Assembly: GCF_050433385.1 (NCBI RefSeq)
Contig: NZ_JBNPXI010000005.1
Span: forward strand, 131,225 to 195,224
Direction of reading: 5' to 3'
Source: Brassicibacter mesophilus
Lineage (GTDB): Bacteria > Bacillota > Clostridia > Tissierellales > Proteiniboraceae
DNA: 64,000 nucleotides
This document shows positions 50,998-59,902 of this stretch, piece after piece (within the stretch, counting starts at the first letter, position 1; the number at the start of each line of letters is the position of its first letter). The notes beneath the pieces were generated by a model. That model was not told the origin of the DNA and ran no database searches. It worked only from the letters and a program-made list of their open reading frames with translations. The translations under genes and the position numbers were made by a program.

Positions 50998-51948
50998 ATG
51001 CTTAAGGATCTCTTTCACAAGAAAAAATACGCAACAATAACATTGTATAGAAATGAAAAAGAGAGTATGGAGTATATAGATGATCTAACAGTTAAAAAGG
51101 AAAATGCACAAGTAGACATAGAAATACAGCCAAAAACAAAAAAACAAGAGTTTGTAGATAACCAACTATGGATAAAATGTGATAAATGTGGTGAAGTAAT
51201 ATTAAAAAAAGATATGAAAGAAAATCTTAATACATGTACGGCGTGTGTTCATCACTTCAGAATGAATGCAGAAGAAAGATTGCATGCAATAGCTGATGTT
51301 GGAAGCTTTGTAGAGTATGATAAAGACTTGAAAACATCTAATCCGCTTGATTTTCCTGACTACACAGATAAAATAAATAAAGCAAAAGAAAATTCAGGAT
51401 GTAATGAAGCTGTAATAACTGGAGAAGGAAAAATCAGCGGAGAACCATGTGTTATCTGTATAATGAATCCTGACTTTATGATGGGGAGCATGGGCTCAGT
51501 TGTAGGAGAGAAGATAACTAGAGCTGTGGAAAATGCAATAGATAAGAGACTTCCAGTAATTATTTTCTGTGCATCTGGTGGTGCAAGAATGCATGAAGGT
51601 ATATTATCACTCATGCAGATGGCAAAAACATCAGCAGCTTTGGGAAGATTATCTGAAGAAGGGTTACTATATATTTCTGTATTAACTGATCCTACAACAG
51701 GTGGAGTGACTGCTAGCTTTGCAATGCTAGGGGATATCATTTTAGCGGAACCGGGAGCACTTATCGGCTTTGCAGGTCCTCGAGTTATAGAGCAGACTAT
51801 AAGGCAGAAGCTACCAGAGGGGTTTCAAAGATCAGAGTTTTTAAAGGAAAAGGGATATGCTGATAAAATAGTTCATAGAAAAGACATGAAAAATATACTG
51901 TCACAACTATTACACATTCATACATTAGGCGGTGAAAGAAATGCATAG
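50998..51948 (+). CDS. accD: Acetyl-CoA carboxylase carboxyltransferase subunit beta
   Basis: 316 residues. An N-terminal extension of about 50 residues precedes the zinc ribbon CDKCGEVILKKDM ... CTAC (about 61-82), then the crotonase-fold transferase domain with VVGEKITRAVENAID, IIFCASGGARMHEGILSLMQ and FAGPRVIEQTIRQKLPEGFQ (about 258-277). With AccA it transfers CO2 from biotin to acetyl-CoA to form malonyl-CoA. The RBS GAGGAGAGATGAG precedes ATG 50998. It overlaps accA by 8 bases. Confidence 0.96.
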   Translation: MLKDLFHKKKYATITLYRNEKESMEYIDDLTVKKENAQVDIEIQPKTKKQEFVDNQLWIKCDKCGEVILKKDMKENLNTCTACVHHFRMNAEERLHAIADVGSFVEYDKDLKTSNPLDFPDYTDKINKAKENSGCNEAVITGEGKISGEPCVICIMNPDFMMGSMGSVVGEKITRAVENAIDKRLPVIIFCASGGARMHEGILSLMQMAKTSAALGRLSEEGLLYISVLTDPTTGGVTASFAMLGDIILAEPGALIGFAGPRVIEQTIRQKLPEGFQRSEFLKEKGYADKIVHRKDMKNILSQLLHIHTLGGERNA

Positions 51949-52891
51949 CGTAATGGATTTTGAAAAGCCTATTATAGAGCTTGAAAATAAGATTAAAGAG
52001 CTTGAAAGCTTTGCATCACAGAATAGCGTAGACTTATCAAGTGAAATACAGATATTAAAAAGCAAAGCAGAAAGTATGAAGAAAGAAGTGTATGGAAATC
52101 TTTCTCCGTGGCAAAAAGTAAAGCTTGCAAGGCTTCAAGAAAGACCGACAACATTAGAGTATATAGAAAGAATAATACCAGACTTTATTGAGCTTCATGG
52201 AGATAGAATTTTTGCTGATGACAGTTCAATTGTGGCAGGAATAGGAACCTTGAATGGAATACCTGTAACTGTGATAGGACACCAAAAAGGCAAAGATACA
52301 AAAGAAAATATTAAAAGAAACTTTGGTATGCCACATCCAGAAGGATATAGAAAAGCATTAAGACTTATGAAGCAAGCAGAGAAATTTAACAGACCAGTTA
52401 TCACATTTATTGATACTCCAGGAGCATATTGCGGACTAGCTGCTGAAGAAAGAGGGCAGGGCGAAGCAATAGCTTTAAACTTAATAGAGATGAGTAGGCT
52501 AAGAACACCTATAGTTGCGATTGTGATAGGTGAAGGAGGCAGCGGCGGAGCTTTAGCTCTTGGAGTTGCAGATAAGGTATGTATGCTTCAGCATTCTATA
52601 TACTCTGTTATATCACCAGAAGGACTATCAAGTATACTCTGGAAGGATGCAAGTCTAGCTCAAAAAGCTGCCGACATAATGAAGCTAACTGCTCAAGACT
52701 TACTATCACTAAATGTGATAGATGAAATAATAGAAGAACCACTAGGTGGAGCTCATAAAGATGTTGATTTTGTAGCTGATAATATAAAGAAATATATAGA
52801 TAAAGAGCTGTCAGAGCTGATGAAGCTTAATGTAGATGAGCTATTAGATAAAAGATATGACAAAATAAGAAAAATAGGTGCATATGAATAA
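51941..52891 (+). CDS. accA: Acetyl-CoA carboxylase carboxyltransferase subunit alpha
   Basis: 316 residues from ATG 51941; a GTG at 51932 and an ATG at 51953 are also in frame, and GGCGGTGAAAG before 51941 decides weakly. Motifs: FEKPIIELENKIKELE (N-terminal helix), RPTTLEYIERIIPDFIELHG, FIDTPGAYCGLAAEERGQGE (about 148-167), GEGGSGGALALGVADKV (about 184-200) and SPEGLSSILWKD (about 213-224). It pairs with AccD. It is the last gene of the operon. Confidence 0.96.
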   Translation: MHSVMDFEKPIIELENKIKELESFASQNSVDLSSEIQILKSKAESMKKEVYGNLSPWQKVKLARLQERPTTLEYIERIIPDFIELHGDRIFADDSSIVAGIGTLNGIPVTVIGHQKGKDTKENIKRNFGMPHPEGYRKALRLMKQAEKFNRPVITFIDTPGAYCGLAAEERGQGEAIALNLIEMSRLRTPIVAIVIGEGGSGGALALGVADKVCMLQHSIYSVISPEGLSSILWKDASLAQKAADIMKLTAQDLLSLNVIDEIIEEPLGGAHKDVDFVADNIKKYIDKELSELMKLNVDELLDKRYDKIRKIGAYE

Positions 52892-52924
52892 AAAGATAAG
52901 ACTGATGTAGTCTTATCTTTTTGC
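52890..52924 (+). terminator. Terminator of the accBCDA operon
   Basis: AAAAAGATAAGACT / AGTCTTATCTTTTT perfect 14-bp stem with loop GATGT; it begins in the accA stop codon. Confidence 0.93.
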
Positions 52925-53035
52925 TTTTCTTGAACTAAGTAACGTATACCAGTAGATGTTGAATATAACCCATATATGGATTATAATGGAATTAAAGCTG
53001 CGAGAGGAGTAAATATTAATTACTAGGGGGAAGCT

Positions 53036-53395
53036 ATGAAAAAATATCGTACAGCAATTATATTTGGTGGTTTAGAAATTCTAACGTATTTTTGGTTTAA
53101 CGTAAGAAACCTAGAGCTGTTTTTTATGATATGGGCATTTTTATCGTTATCTGTTGCTGCATATATGGTTATGAATGATTCAAGTGCATTTATAAGAGCT
53201 GGTAATGTAGGCCGAAAAGGCTACGATAATCAGCACACACAAATATATTTTTCTGAAAAAACGGGGCAGTCTGTAGCTGTAAACAATAGAAAGCCTAAAA
53301 GAAATGCACAAAGCTTAATTCCAGTAATAATAGTATTTATATATTTTTTAATAAATGCTGTGGGAGTGGCGGCAGTGATTTCCTATCTTAAATAA
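53036..53395 (+). CDS. Small membrane protein, function unknown
   Basis: 119 residues with three membrane helices: about 7-25 (TAIIFGGLEILTYFWFNV), about 28-46 and about 92-116 (SLIPVIIVFIYFLINAVGVA). Between the second and third there is a soluble loop of about 40 residues with NVGRKGYDNQHTQIYFSE. It has no signature I recognise. The RBS AGGGGGAAGCT precedes ATG 53036. It stands between the acc operon and the his leader. Confidence 0.7.
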   Translation: MKKYRTAIIFGGLEILTYFWFNVRNLELFFMIWAFLSLSVAAYMVMNDSSAFIRAGNVGRKGYDNQHTQIYFSEKTGQSVAVNNRKPKRNAQSLIPVIIVFIYFLINAVGVAAVISYLK

Positions 53396-53473
53396 CATAT
53401 TATGTAAAATTGCCTTGAATATAAAAGCTTCATATGTTATAATCTAGAAAATCATTCGTTAAGGAGTAGTGTT

Positions 53474-53527
53474 ATGAAAGGATTAATAGTAATATTGAAA
53501 TCATCACATTATCACTATCATAACTAG
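53474..53527 (+). CDS. Histidine-codon leader peptide of hisS
   Basis: A 17-residue ORF, MKGLIVILKSSHYHYHN, with ATG 53474 after AAGGAGTAGTGTT and stop TAG 53525-53527. Three His codons (CAT, CAC, CAT) alternate with two Tyr codons just before the stop. A strong terminator lies 92 bp downstream, and histidyl-tRNA synthetase follows. This is the layout of transcription attenuation by ribosome stalling at His codons. The good ribosome site and the lack of other function support it. Confidence 0.75.
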   Translation: MKGLIVILKSSHYHYHN

Positions 53528-53618
53528 AGGCTTGTGTCATGGAAAAAACCGTAGATACAGGTCTACTTAAATTTGTAGGTAGTTGTATCTGTGGTGATAA
53601 TAGCTTTGTATATATCGG

Positions 53619-53650
53619 CCATTTAGGTACAATACCTAAGTGGTTTTTTT
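53619..53650 (+). terminator. Attenuator terminator upstream of hisS
   Basis: CCATTTAGGTA (53619-53629) / TACCTAAGTGG (53633-53643), one wobble, then TTTTTTT. Upstream, AGATACA (53553-53559) and TGTATCT (53584-53590) form another stem, and AAAAAACC (53543-53550) is complementary to GGTTTTTT at 53642-53649, a possible antiterminator pairing. Confidence 0.82.
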
Positions 53651-53684
53651 GTATTATAATAAAAATGTTATAGGAGGTATTGAA

Positions 53685-55004
53685 ATGAAAATTATTACTA
53701 AACCATCAATATTACCAGGTTTTATGGAGCTATTACCGACTGATCAAATAGCATTTAATAGAATTTTGGATATCATTCGAAAAAATTATGAGAATAGTGG
53801 ATTTATACCAATGGATACACCCATAATAGAAAAAACTGAAATATTATTAGCTAAAGGTAGTGAAGAAACTGATAAACAAATATATAGATTTACAAAAGGA
53901 AGTAGTGATTTATCTCTTAGATTTGATTTAACAGTCCCTTTTGCTAGATATGCTGCTCAACACATGCCAGAATTGACATTTCCTTTTCGTAGATACCAAA
54001 TAGGTAAGGTGTTTAGAGGCGAAAGAAATCAAAAAGGACGATATCGTGAATTTTATCAATGTGATATAGATATAATCACAAATGGTGAATTAAGTATAAT
54101 CAATGATGCAGAGATACCAAGCACAATGTACTCAATATTTAAAGAAATTGGATTAAATGCTTTTAAAATACGCATTAACAACAGAAAAATATTAAATGGA
54201 CTTTTCAATTCACTTAATATTTCTGATAGTGCCGATGTATTGAGAACTATTGATAAACTAGAAAAAATAGGAGTTGATTCAGTTCGTGAGGAACTAGAGA
54301 GCAAAGGGCTGAACAATACAACTGTTGAAAGGATAATAGATTTTATAAGCATAGATGGAACGAATCAAGAAATATTGGATTCATTAGGTAAATTAGATAT
54401 AGATAATGAAGAGTTTCAGAAAGGACTAAAAGAGCTATCAGAGGTTGTGTACTATATGGAATGCTTTGGAGTACCAGAAAGCAACTATAAGATAGATTTA
54501 AAGATAGCACGAGGCTTAGATTATTACACTGGAACTGTATATGAGACAATCCTAGATGATTATCCTAATATTGGATCAATATGTTCAGGTGGACGCTATG
54601 ACGATTTAGCTGGATATTATACCAAGCAAAAACTACAGGGGGTAGGGATGTCTATAGGTTTAACAAGATTATTCTATCAGTTGACAGAAGTAGGTCTGCT
54701 CAAACAAAATTCAGCATCATCATTAACTAAGATATTAGTTATTCCTATGGATGATAGTAACAATTATGCAATATCAGTAGTAAAAAAGTTAAGAAAAAAG
54801 GGCATTAATTCTGAAGTATATGTTGAAGAAAATAAGTTCTCTAAAAAGCTCTCATATGCAAACAAGCTAGGAATCGAATATGTGATAATAATCGGTGAAG
54901 AAGAGATTAATAGTGAACTACTAACACTCAAAAATATGTATACTGGAGAACAGTGTAAGGTAAGCATAGATGATATAATTGATAAGTTCAAAGTTAATAT
55001 CTAA
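53685..55004 (+). CDS. hisS: Histidyl-tRNA synthetase
   Basis: 439 residues from ATG 53685 after TATAGGAGGTATTGAA; an upstream in-frame start overlaps the attenuator and is unlikely. Class II motifs: FDLTVPFARYAA (about 80-91), motif 2 FRGERNQKGRYREFYQCDID (about 108-127), the histidine-A motif ARGLDYYTGTVYET (about 272-285) and SICSGGRYDDLAGYY (about 294-308), motif 3 GVGMSIGLTRLF (about 316-327), then an anticodon domain with ILVIPMDD. It is a full synthetase, not HisZ, since motif 2 and the anticodon domain are complete. Attenuation by the upstream His leader is likely. Confidence 0.92.
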   Translation: MKIITKPSILPGFMELLPTDQIAFNRILDIIRKNYENSGFIPMDTPIIEKTEILLAKGSEETDKQIYRFTKGSSDLSLRFDLTVPFARYAAQHMPELTFPFRRYQIGKVFRGERNQKGRYREFYQCDIDIITNGELSIINDAEIPSTMYSIFKEIGLNAFKIRINNRKILNGLFNSLNISDSADVLRTIDKLEKIGVDSVREELESKGLNNTTVERIIDFISIDGTNQEILDSLGKLDIDNEEFQKGLKELSEVVYYMECFGVPESNYKIDLKIARGLDYYTGTVYETILDDYPNIGSICSGGRYDDLAGYYTKQKLQGVGMSIGLTRLFYQLTEVGLLKQNSASSLTKILVIPMDDSNNYAISVVKKLRKKGINSEVYVEENKFSKKLSYANKLGIEYVIIIGEEEINSELLTLKNMYTGEQCKVSIDDIIDKFKVNI

Positions 55005-55057
55005 TAGACAGAAACGATTACCAAGATATGTCTGATAAATGTTTGGAGGATAGAGTG

Positions 55058-55711
55058 ATGGAAAGCAGAAAAGCAAACTATAAAATATTAGCACCGAGGA
55101 TACCAAAGGAACTAAATAGATTTATAGACTTAAACCATATTGTTCAAGATGAGGATACTTACAGTTTAGGTATAATTTGTGATTGTACTATTGAGAATCA
55201 AATTGCAGAACGAGTAAGCTTTAGCCAGGTTATATTTAAGAATGTTATTTTCAAACAGATTTCATTTAGAGGTATTGATTTAACAGATGTTATATTTGAA
55301 AATTGTGATTTGTCTAATACTGACTTAAGTGGTGCTATAATTCATAGAGTGAAGATGGTAAACTGTAAGATTCTAGGTGTTAATTTGAATGAATCAACTC
55401 TGCAAAATGTAGCATTTGAGAATTGTATTGGAAGATACGCTTTTTTTAGATTTTCCCGTTTCAAGAGCATAAAATTTACTAACTGCATACTAGATAATAC
55501 AGATTTTCAAAAAGCCAATTTTACCAAGGTTGATTTTTCACACTGTAATTTAAAGAAGTCTGAGATGTCTGGAACTAAGCTAGATGGAATTGACTTAAGC
55601 AGCAATGAAATAGAAGGAATAGGAGTAAGAATAGAAGATTTAAGTGGTGCAATTGTATCTCCAGCTCAGGCAATCCTACTGTCAAGACTATTAGGGGTTA
55701 TAGTTGAATGA
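55058..55711 (+). CDS. Pentapeptide-repeat protein
   Basis: 217 residues from ATG 55058 after TTTGGAGGATAGAGTG; a longer frame lacks a ribosome site. From about 55 to 195 it has repeats of the A(D/N)LxX type: ISFRGIDLTDVIFENCDLSN, TDLSGAIIHRVKMVNCKI, ILDNTDFQKANFTKVDFS. These form a right-handed quadrilateral helix. The C-terminus DLSGAIVSPAQAILLSRLLG is common in Firmicutes members. Some relatives protect gyrase, but most have no known role. It follows hisS by 53 bp and may share its transcript. Confidence 0.87.
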   Translation: MESRKANYKILAPRIPKELNRFIDLNHIVQDEDTYSLGIICDCTIENQIAERVSFSQVIFKNVIFKQISFRGIDLTDVIFENCDLSNTDLSGAIIHRVKMVNCKILGVNLNESTLQNVAFENCIGRYAFFRFSRFKSIKFTNCILDNTDFQKANFTKVDFSHCNLKKSEMSGTKLDGIDLSSNEIEGIGVRIEDLSGAIVSPAQAILLSRLLGVIVE

Positions 55712-55770
55712 AGTATGTCAGACGATTTGTAGAAAGACAATGAGAAAAGCCAAATAGTTTTAGCAATAAA

Positions 55771-55814
55771 AAATATCCTCTGGAGATGTTTTATCTGCAG
55801 AGGATTTCATTTTT
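55771..55814. terminator. Bidirectional terminator
   Basis: CCTCTGGAGAT / ATCTGCAGAGG stem (55777-55803, one mismatch) flanked by A and T runs, between converging genes. Confidence 0.82.
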
Positions 55815-56979
55815 AACTATTTACACTCTCAACTAGTTTAAATCTTATAGTACCTTGATACTTGTGCAAATTATTTTTGGTTTTTATAGGAAGTGAAACC
55901 CAAACAAACCCATAATCACCTAAAGTAGTGAATTTGTAGAATCCGACCCCAGTATTTTGATACTTTGGACATTTTGCAAATAGCTCCCAAGTCAAACCCT
56001 TGTTTTTACTCGTAAATATTGACCCATCCCAGTCGTTGTATTCATAAGACAATAGTCCGGCATAAATTACACCATTAGCATACATCATATCATATATGGA
56101 GCCACTGAACGGCTTAGGAGCAATAAATGAGTAGTTTACACTTTCATCGTCAAGATTATACTTTAAAATACCAGATTTAGGCCAATTATCAAGACCCCAA
56201 AAGATGTTGTTATCTATTTGTAAAGCACTTGTTGGATGTATACCTGACATTATTTTCTCCCATGTTTGACCTCTATCTGTGGATTTTATTACTCCTTTAA
56301 CATTATCTCCTATGCTTTGATATATAGTATTGGAGTCATTTTTATTTATAATTATAACATGGTTATGATATCCTTCTGTTTCTTCAGGGGCATAAACAAT
56401 GTCCCAAGTTATGCCGCTATCTTTTGAACGATATATGTGTCTTGCATTATTAGGTTTGTCTTTATACCCGTACTCAGAAACAAAAACAAATCCTTCGCTA
56501 TCACTAGCAATATTCCAGTTGATTGCAGCACCAGCATTAAGTTCAAGAGACAGATTAAAGGTTTGTCCATTGTCTTCTGACCTCCACAGTTTGCCTTTGC
56601 ACTCTTTTTTCCATCTGTTATTACTAGTGGATACTAGAAACACACCACTTGGAGTAATGTGCATACCTTGAATTGTTGCTTCAAATGTATGTACTTTCTC
56701 CCATGTGTCACCGTAGTCAGACGACCTATATAGAGTTGACATATCTTCATTACCAGCTGCCCATAAATATTTTTCATTAGCAGCCATAACCTTTATTCCA
56801 TAGTCTAAAAAACTATAATCTGTGGAGAAAAATATATCATTGTCCATTAAATCATTGCTTAGATTTAAGGTATCTACATCAAAATCTTCGGCCATAGAGC
56901 TTGTACTTCCTGAAAATATAATTAGAAACAACAGCATTATATCAAATAGGTACTTTTTCGTTTTGTAAAATATTAACAA
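55813..56979 (-). CDS. Exported BNR/Asp-box repeat protein
   Basis: 388 residues. The N-terminus YLFDIMLLFLIIFSGSTSSMA is a signal peptide. The mature part is a beta-propeller with at least five Asp-box repeats of the S-x-D-x-G-x-T-W type: SSDYGDTW, SEDNGQTF, SKDSGITW, STDRGQTW and SKNKGLTW, as in sialidases and photosynthesis-stability-type propellers. The sialidase active-site Arg triad and FRIP motif are not seen, so this is probably a binding or structural propeller. It starts at TTG 56979 after AAGGAGATGGACAA. It is probably secreted or wall-associated. Confidence 0.85.
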   Translation of the reverse strand: MLIFYKTKKYLFDIMLLFLIIFSGSTSSMAEDFDVDTLNLSNDLMDNDIFFSTDYSFLDYGIKVMAANEKYLWAAGNEDMSTLYRSSDYGDTWEKVHTFEATIQGMHITPSGVFLVSTSNNRWKKECKGKLWRSEDNGQTFNLSLELNAGAAINWNIASDSEGFVFVSEYGYKDKPNNARHIYRSKDSGITWDIVYAPEETEGYHNHVIIINKNDSNTIYQSIGDNVKGVIKSTDRGQTWEKIMSGIHPTSALQIDNNIFWGLDNWPKSGILKYNLDDESVNYSFIAPKPFSGSIYDMMYANGVIYAGLLSYEYNDWDGSIFTSKNKGLTWELFAKCPKYQNTGVGFYKFTTLGDYGFVWVSLPIKTKNNLHKYQGTIRFKLVESVNS

Positions 56980-57126
56980 TTGTCCATCTCCTTATGTATA
57001 CTCTACTCTGATTGAAACACATACAAATTATTATACCATAATGTTCTAAATAATTAACATCAGTTTAATGACAGTTTAAGCATAATAAGATATCATTAAT
57101 GTATAAGACATAAATGGAGGGATTAC

Positions 57127-57723
57127 ATGAAAAAACTTAATATCTGTGTTGATATTGATGGAACAATGACTGACCCATATTGTTGGCTTGATTATGCCAA
57201 TAGATATTTTAATAAAAATGTTAAAGTGGAAGAAATAAGAGTATATGAGATAAATGAAGTTATGGGAGTATCTGAGTCTGATTTTAGTGAGTTTTATGGA
57301 ACACATGGTCCGGAAATGCATTTAAATGCACCATTAAGAGATAATGTAGAAAACGTGCTTGAGCAAATCAATAGAAATCATAACATTTTCTATGTGACAG
57401 CTAGAGATAATAGAATGACAGATGCAACAAAAAAGTGGTTTGAAGCAAATAAGCTACCAAAAAATAAGCTTTATATGTTAGGTAGTCATTATAAAGTTGA
57501 TAAGGCAAAAGAACTAGGTTGTGATATATTCATTGAAGATAGGTATGAGAATGCTGTACAGCTTGCGAATGAAGGAATAAGAGTACTGCTTATTGATTGT
57601 AATTATAATAGATTTCCATTAATTGATGGAATCACTAGAGTTTTTAGCTGGGATGAGATATTAGAAGAAATTAAAAGTCTTACAACAGTAGATATAGAGC
57701 ATGAGTCTGAAGAAATAGCTTAG
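57127..57723 (+). CDS. HAD-family 5'-nucleotidase (NT5C-like)
   Basis: 198 residues. HAD motif I is ICVDIDGTMTD (about 6-16, the nucleophile Asp and acid/base Asp), motif II YVTARD (about 94-99), motif III Lys in HYKVDKAKELG (about 121-131) and motif IV DIFIEDRYENA (about 132-142). It fits the NT5C/5'(3')-deoxyribonucleotidase type that removes phosphate from nucleoside monophosphates. The RBS TGGAGGGATTAC precedes ATG 57127. Its own promoter and lack of partners give no further clue. Confidence 0.88.
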   Translation: MKKLNICVDIDGTMTDPYCWLDYANRYFNKNVKVEEIRVYEINEVMGVSESDFSEFYGTHGPEMHLNAPLRDNVENVLEQINRNHNIFYVTARDNRMTDATKKWFEANKLPKNKLYMLGSHYKVDKAKELGCDIFIEDRYENAVQLANEGIRVLLIDCNYNRFPLIDGITRVFSWDEILEEIKSLTTVDIEHESEEIA

Positions 57724-58084
57724 GATTACTTGACGTATTAATGTAGACGCATTTGAAGTATAAGTTTTTTTTGCTTTGTTAAGAAAACTTAAGAATATTG
57801 TTAAAAAAATATCAAAAAATATAAGCATCAGAAGAATCATCTATAAAGATTGAAATATACACAAATGTAATAAACTAATTATTTTAAAAATGCTAAAAAT
57901 CATTATATAAATATTTGAAATATGTGGTAGAATTATATATAGGACAAGTAAACTTAACTATCTAAATGTTTTTTCATAATAAGATATATATCGCATAATA
58001 CTTTATTAGAAGCTAAATCAGTTCTAAAGAAATAAATATGCTTTAATTATTATTTTCTAAACACAAAATTAAGGAGGGGATATA
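57724..58084 (+). promoter_or_regulatory. Upstream region of crt-hbd with a Rex-like operator
   Basis: This 361-bp gap has no ORF. TTGTTAAGAAAACTTAAGAA (57776-57795) fits the Rex (NADH/NAD+ sensor) site TTGTTAA-N6-TTAACAA with one change, and TTGTTAA recurs at 57798-57804. Rex represses the crotonyl-CoA genes of clostridia at low NADH/NAD+. A possible promoter is TTGAAA (57915-57920) with TATATA (57936-57941). The distance of the Rex-like site from the gene weakens the call. Confidence 0.45.
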
Positions 58085-58864
58085 ATGGAATTCGAAAATC
58101 TTTTACTTAAGAAAGAGGGTAAGGTTTGTGTATTAAGTATTAACAGACCTAAAGCTCTCAACGCACTTAATACAGATGTACTAAATGAATTAAATGCTGC
58201 AATAGACTTAATTGAAAAGGATGAAGAAGTTTATGTAGTGGTTATAACTGGAGAGGGGAAAGCGTTTGTCGCAGGAGCAGATATAGTTGAAATGAAGGAT
58301 AAGAATGCAGAAGAAGCTAGAATATTTGCAAAGCTAGGCATTGAGACATTTAGAAAGATTGAGCTTATGGAGAAGCCTGTCATAGCAGCTGTTAATGGCT
58401 TTGCCCTTGGAGGTGGTTGTGAACTTGCTATGAGCTGTGACATAAGAATAGCAGGGGAAAAAGCAAAATTTGGACAGCCTGAGGTTGGGCTTGGTATTAC
58501 TCCAGGATTTGCGGGAACTCAAAGGTTACCTAGATTAGTAGGTTCTGCAAAAGCGAAAGAGCTTATTCTTACTGCGGATATGATAAATGCAGCTGAGGCA
58601 GAGAAAATAGGGCTTGTTAATAAAGTTGTACCACAAGAAGAAATTATGAACGAAGCTATGAACATGGCTAACAGGATAGTATCAAAGGGTCAAATAGCAG
58701 TGAGATACGCAAAAACTGCGATAAATAGAGGGATAGAGACTGATATTGAAACCGGAATGGCTATAGAAAAGGATCTATTTGGCTTATGCTTTGCAACAGA
58801 AGATCAAAAAGAAGGCATGACTGCTTTTATTGAAAAAAGAGCAGCAGAATTTAAAAATAAATAA
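58085..58864 (+). CDS. crt: 3-hydroxybutyryl-CoA dehydratase (crotonase)
   Basis: 259 residues of the enoyl-CoA hydratase family. The oxyanion-hole segment is GEGKAFVAGADIVEMK (about 56-71) and the catalytic part NGFALGGGCELAMSCDIRIA (about 105-124) with FGQPEVGLGITPGFAGTQRL (about 133-152), which contains both active-site Glu residues. It interconverts 3-hydroxybutyryl-CoA and crotonyl-CoA in butyrate formation. The partner hbd lies 31 bp downstream of its stop. bcd-etfBA, which complete the usual cluster, are absent here. The RBS AAGGAGGGGATATA precedes ATG 58085. Confidence 0.95.
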   Translation: MEFENLLLKKEGKVCVLSINRPKALNALNTDVLNELNAAIDLIEKDEEVYVVVITGEGKAFVAGADIVEMKDKNAEEARIFAKLGIETFRKIELMEKPVIAAVNGFALGGGCELAMSCDIRIAGEKAKFGQPEVGLGITPGFAGTQRLPRLVGSAKAKELILTADMINAAEAEKIGLVNKVVPQEEIMNEAMNMANRIVSKGQIAVRYAKTAINRGIETDIETGMAIEKDLFGLCFATEDQKEGMTAFIEKRAAEFKNK

Positions 58865-58895
58865 TGTCGGATTTTAAAAAAAGGAGATGAGTTTT

Positions 58896-59738
58896 ATGAA
58901 GGCATTTGTTTTAGGAGCAGGTACTATGGGATCAGGTATTGTACAAACTCTAGCTCAATCAGGATACGAAGTAATAATGAGAGATATAGAAGATAAATAC
59001 ATAGAAAAAGGACTTAAGGGCATAAACAAAAACCTTGATAGAAGTGTGCAAAAAGGGAAAATGACTGAAGAGGAAAAAGAGCTGATTCTTGCGAGAATAA
59101 CAGGAACTACTGATTTAAACATGGCTGAGGATGCTGATATTGTCATAGAAGCTGCTATAGAAAATATGGAGATCAAGAAGAAGATATTTGCTGAGTTAGA
59201 TAAAATATGTGGGGCAGAAACTATACTTGCTACTAATACTTCATCTCTTTCAATAACTGAGATTGCAAGTGCAACAAATAGACCTGACAAGGTTATAGGA
59301 ATGCATTTCTTTAACCCAGTTCCTGTGATGAAGCTAGTTGAGGTTATAAAAGGCATAGCAACATCAGAAGAGACAAAAGATAAGGTTATAGAGCTTGCAA
59401 AGGCATTAGGTAAAACACCAGTAGAGGTTGAAGAAGCTCCTGGTTTTGTAGTTAACAGAATACTTGTGCCAATGATAAATGAAGCAATAGGAATACTAGC
59501 AGATGGCGTTGCAAAAGCAGAAGATATAGATGAAGCTATGAAATTAGGTGCAAATCACCCAATAGGACCTTTAGCTTTAGCAGATCTAATAGGAAATGAT
59601 GTATGCTTAGCTATAATGGAAGTTCTATATAATGAATTTGGCGATTCAAAATATAGACCACATCCACTATTAAGAAAAATGGTTAGAGGTGGATTATTAG
59701 GAAGAAAAACAGGTAAAGGATTCTATAACTATAATTAG
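58896..59738 (+). CDS. hbd: 3-hydroxybutyryl-CoA dehydrogenase
   Basis: 280 residues from ATG 58896; ATG 58887 is in frame but falls within the ribosome site AAGGAGATGA. The Rossmann motif VLGAGTMGSGI (about 5-15), ENMEIKKKIFAELD, TNTSSLSITEIAS (about 113-125), GMHFFNPVPVMKLVEVI (about 136-152) with the catalytic His, and APGFVVNRILVPMINEA (about 180-196). It reduces acetoacetyl-CoA to 3-hydroxybutyryl-CoA with NAD(P)H. It is cotranscribed with crt and ends in a strong terminator. Confidence 0.96.
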   Translation: MKAFVLGAGTMGSGIVQTLAQSGYEVIMRDIEDKYIEKGLKGINKNLDRSVQKGKMTEEEKELILARITGTTDLNMAEDADIVIEAAIENMEIKKKIFAELDKICGAETILATNTSSLSITEIASATNRPDKVIGMHFFNPVPVMKLVEVIKGIATSEETKDKVIELAKALGKTPVEVEEAPGFVVNRILVPMINEAIGILADGVAKAEDIDEAMKLGANHPIGPLALADLIGNDVCLAIMEVLYNEFGDSKYRPHPLLRKMVRGGLLGRKTGKGFYNYN

Positions 59739-59762
59739 TTAATATAATATGTACAATAAGTC

Positions 59763-59794
59763 AAAAGCCAAGAATATGATATTCTTGGCTTTTA
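59763..59794 (+). terminator. Terminator of crt-hbd
   Basis: AAAAGCCAAGAAT / ATTCTTGGCTTTT perfect 13-bp stem with loop ATGAT. It marks the end of the conserved chromosomal part; the cassette region starts after it. Confidence 0.9.
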
Positions 59795-59902
59795 TGTATT
59801 TAATGGCTTAAAATGCTAAAAAATATGTTAGTATTTGTAAAAAACAAAAGGATATGACTAAGTTGTGTAGAATTATAGTAAATAAGTTTAAGCTATTTTT
59901 AA

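Noticed and set aside
55813..56979. Sialidase activity for the BNR-repeat protein
   Set aside because: Asp-boxes alone do not make a sialidase; the catalytic Arg triad and FRIP motif were not found.
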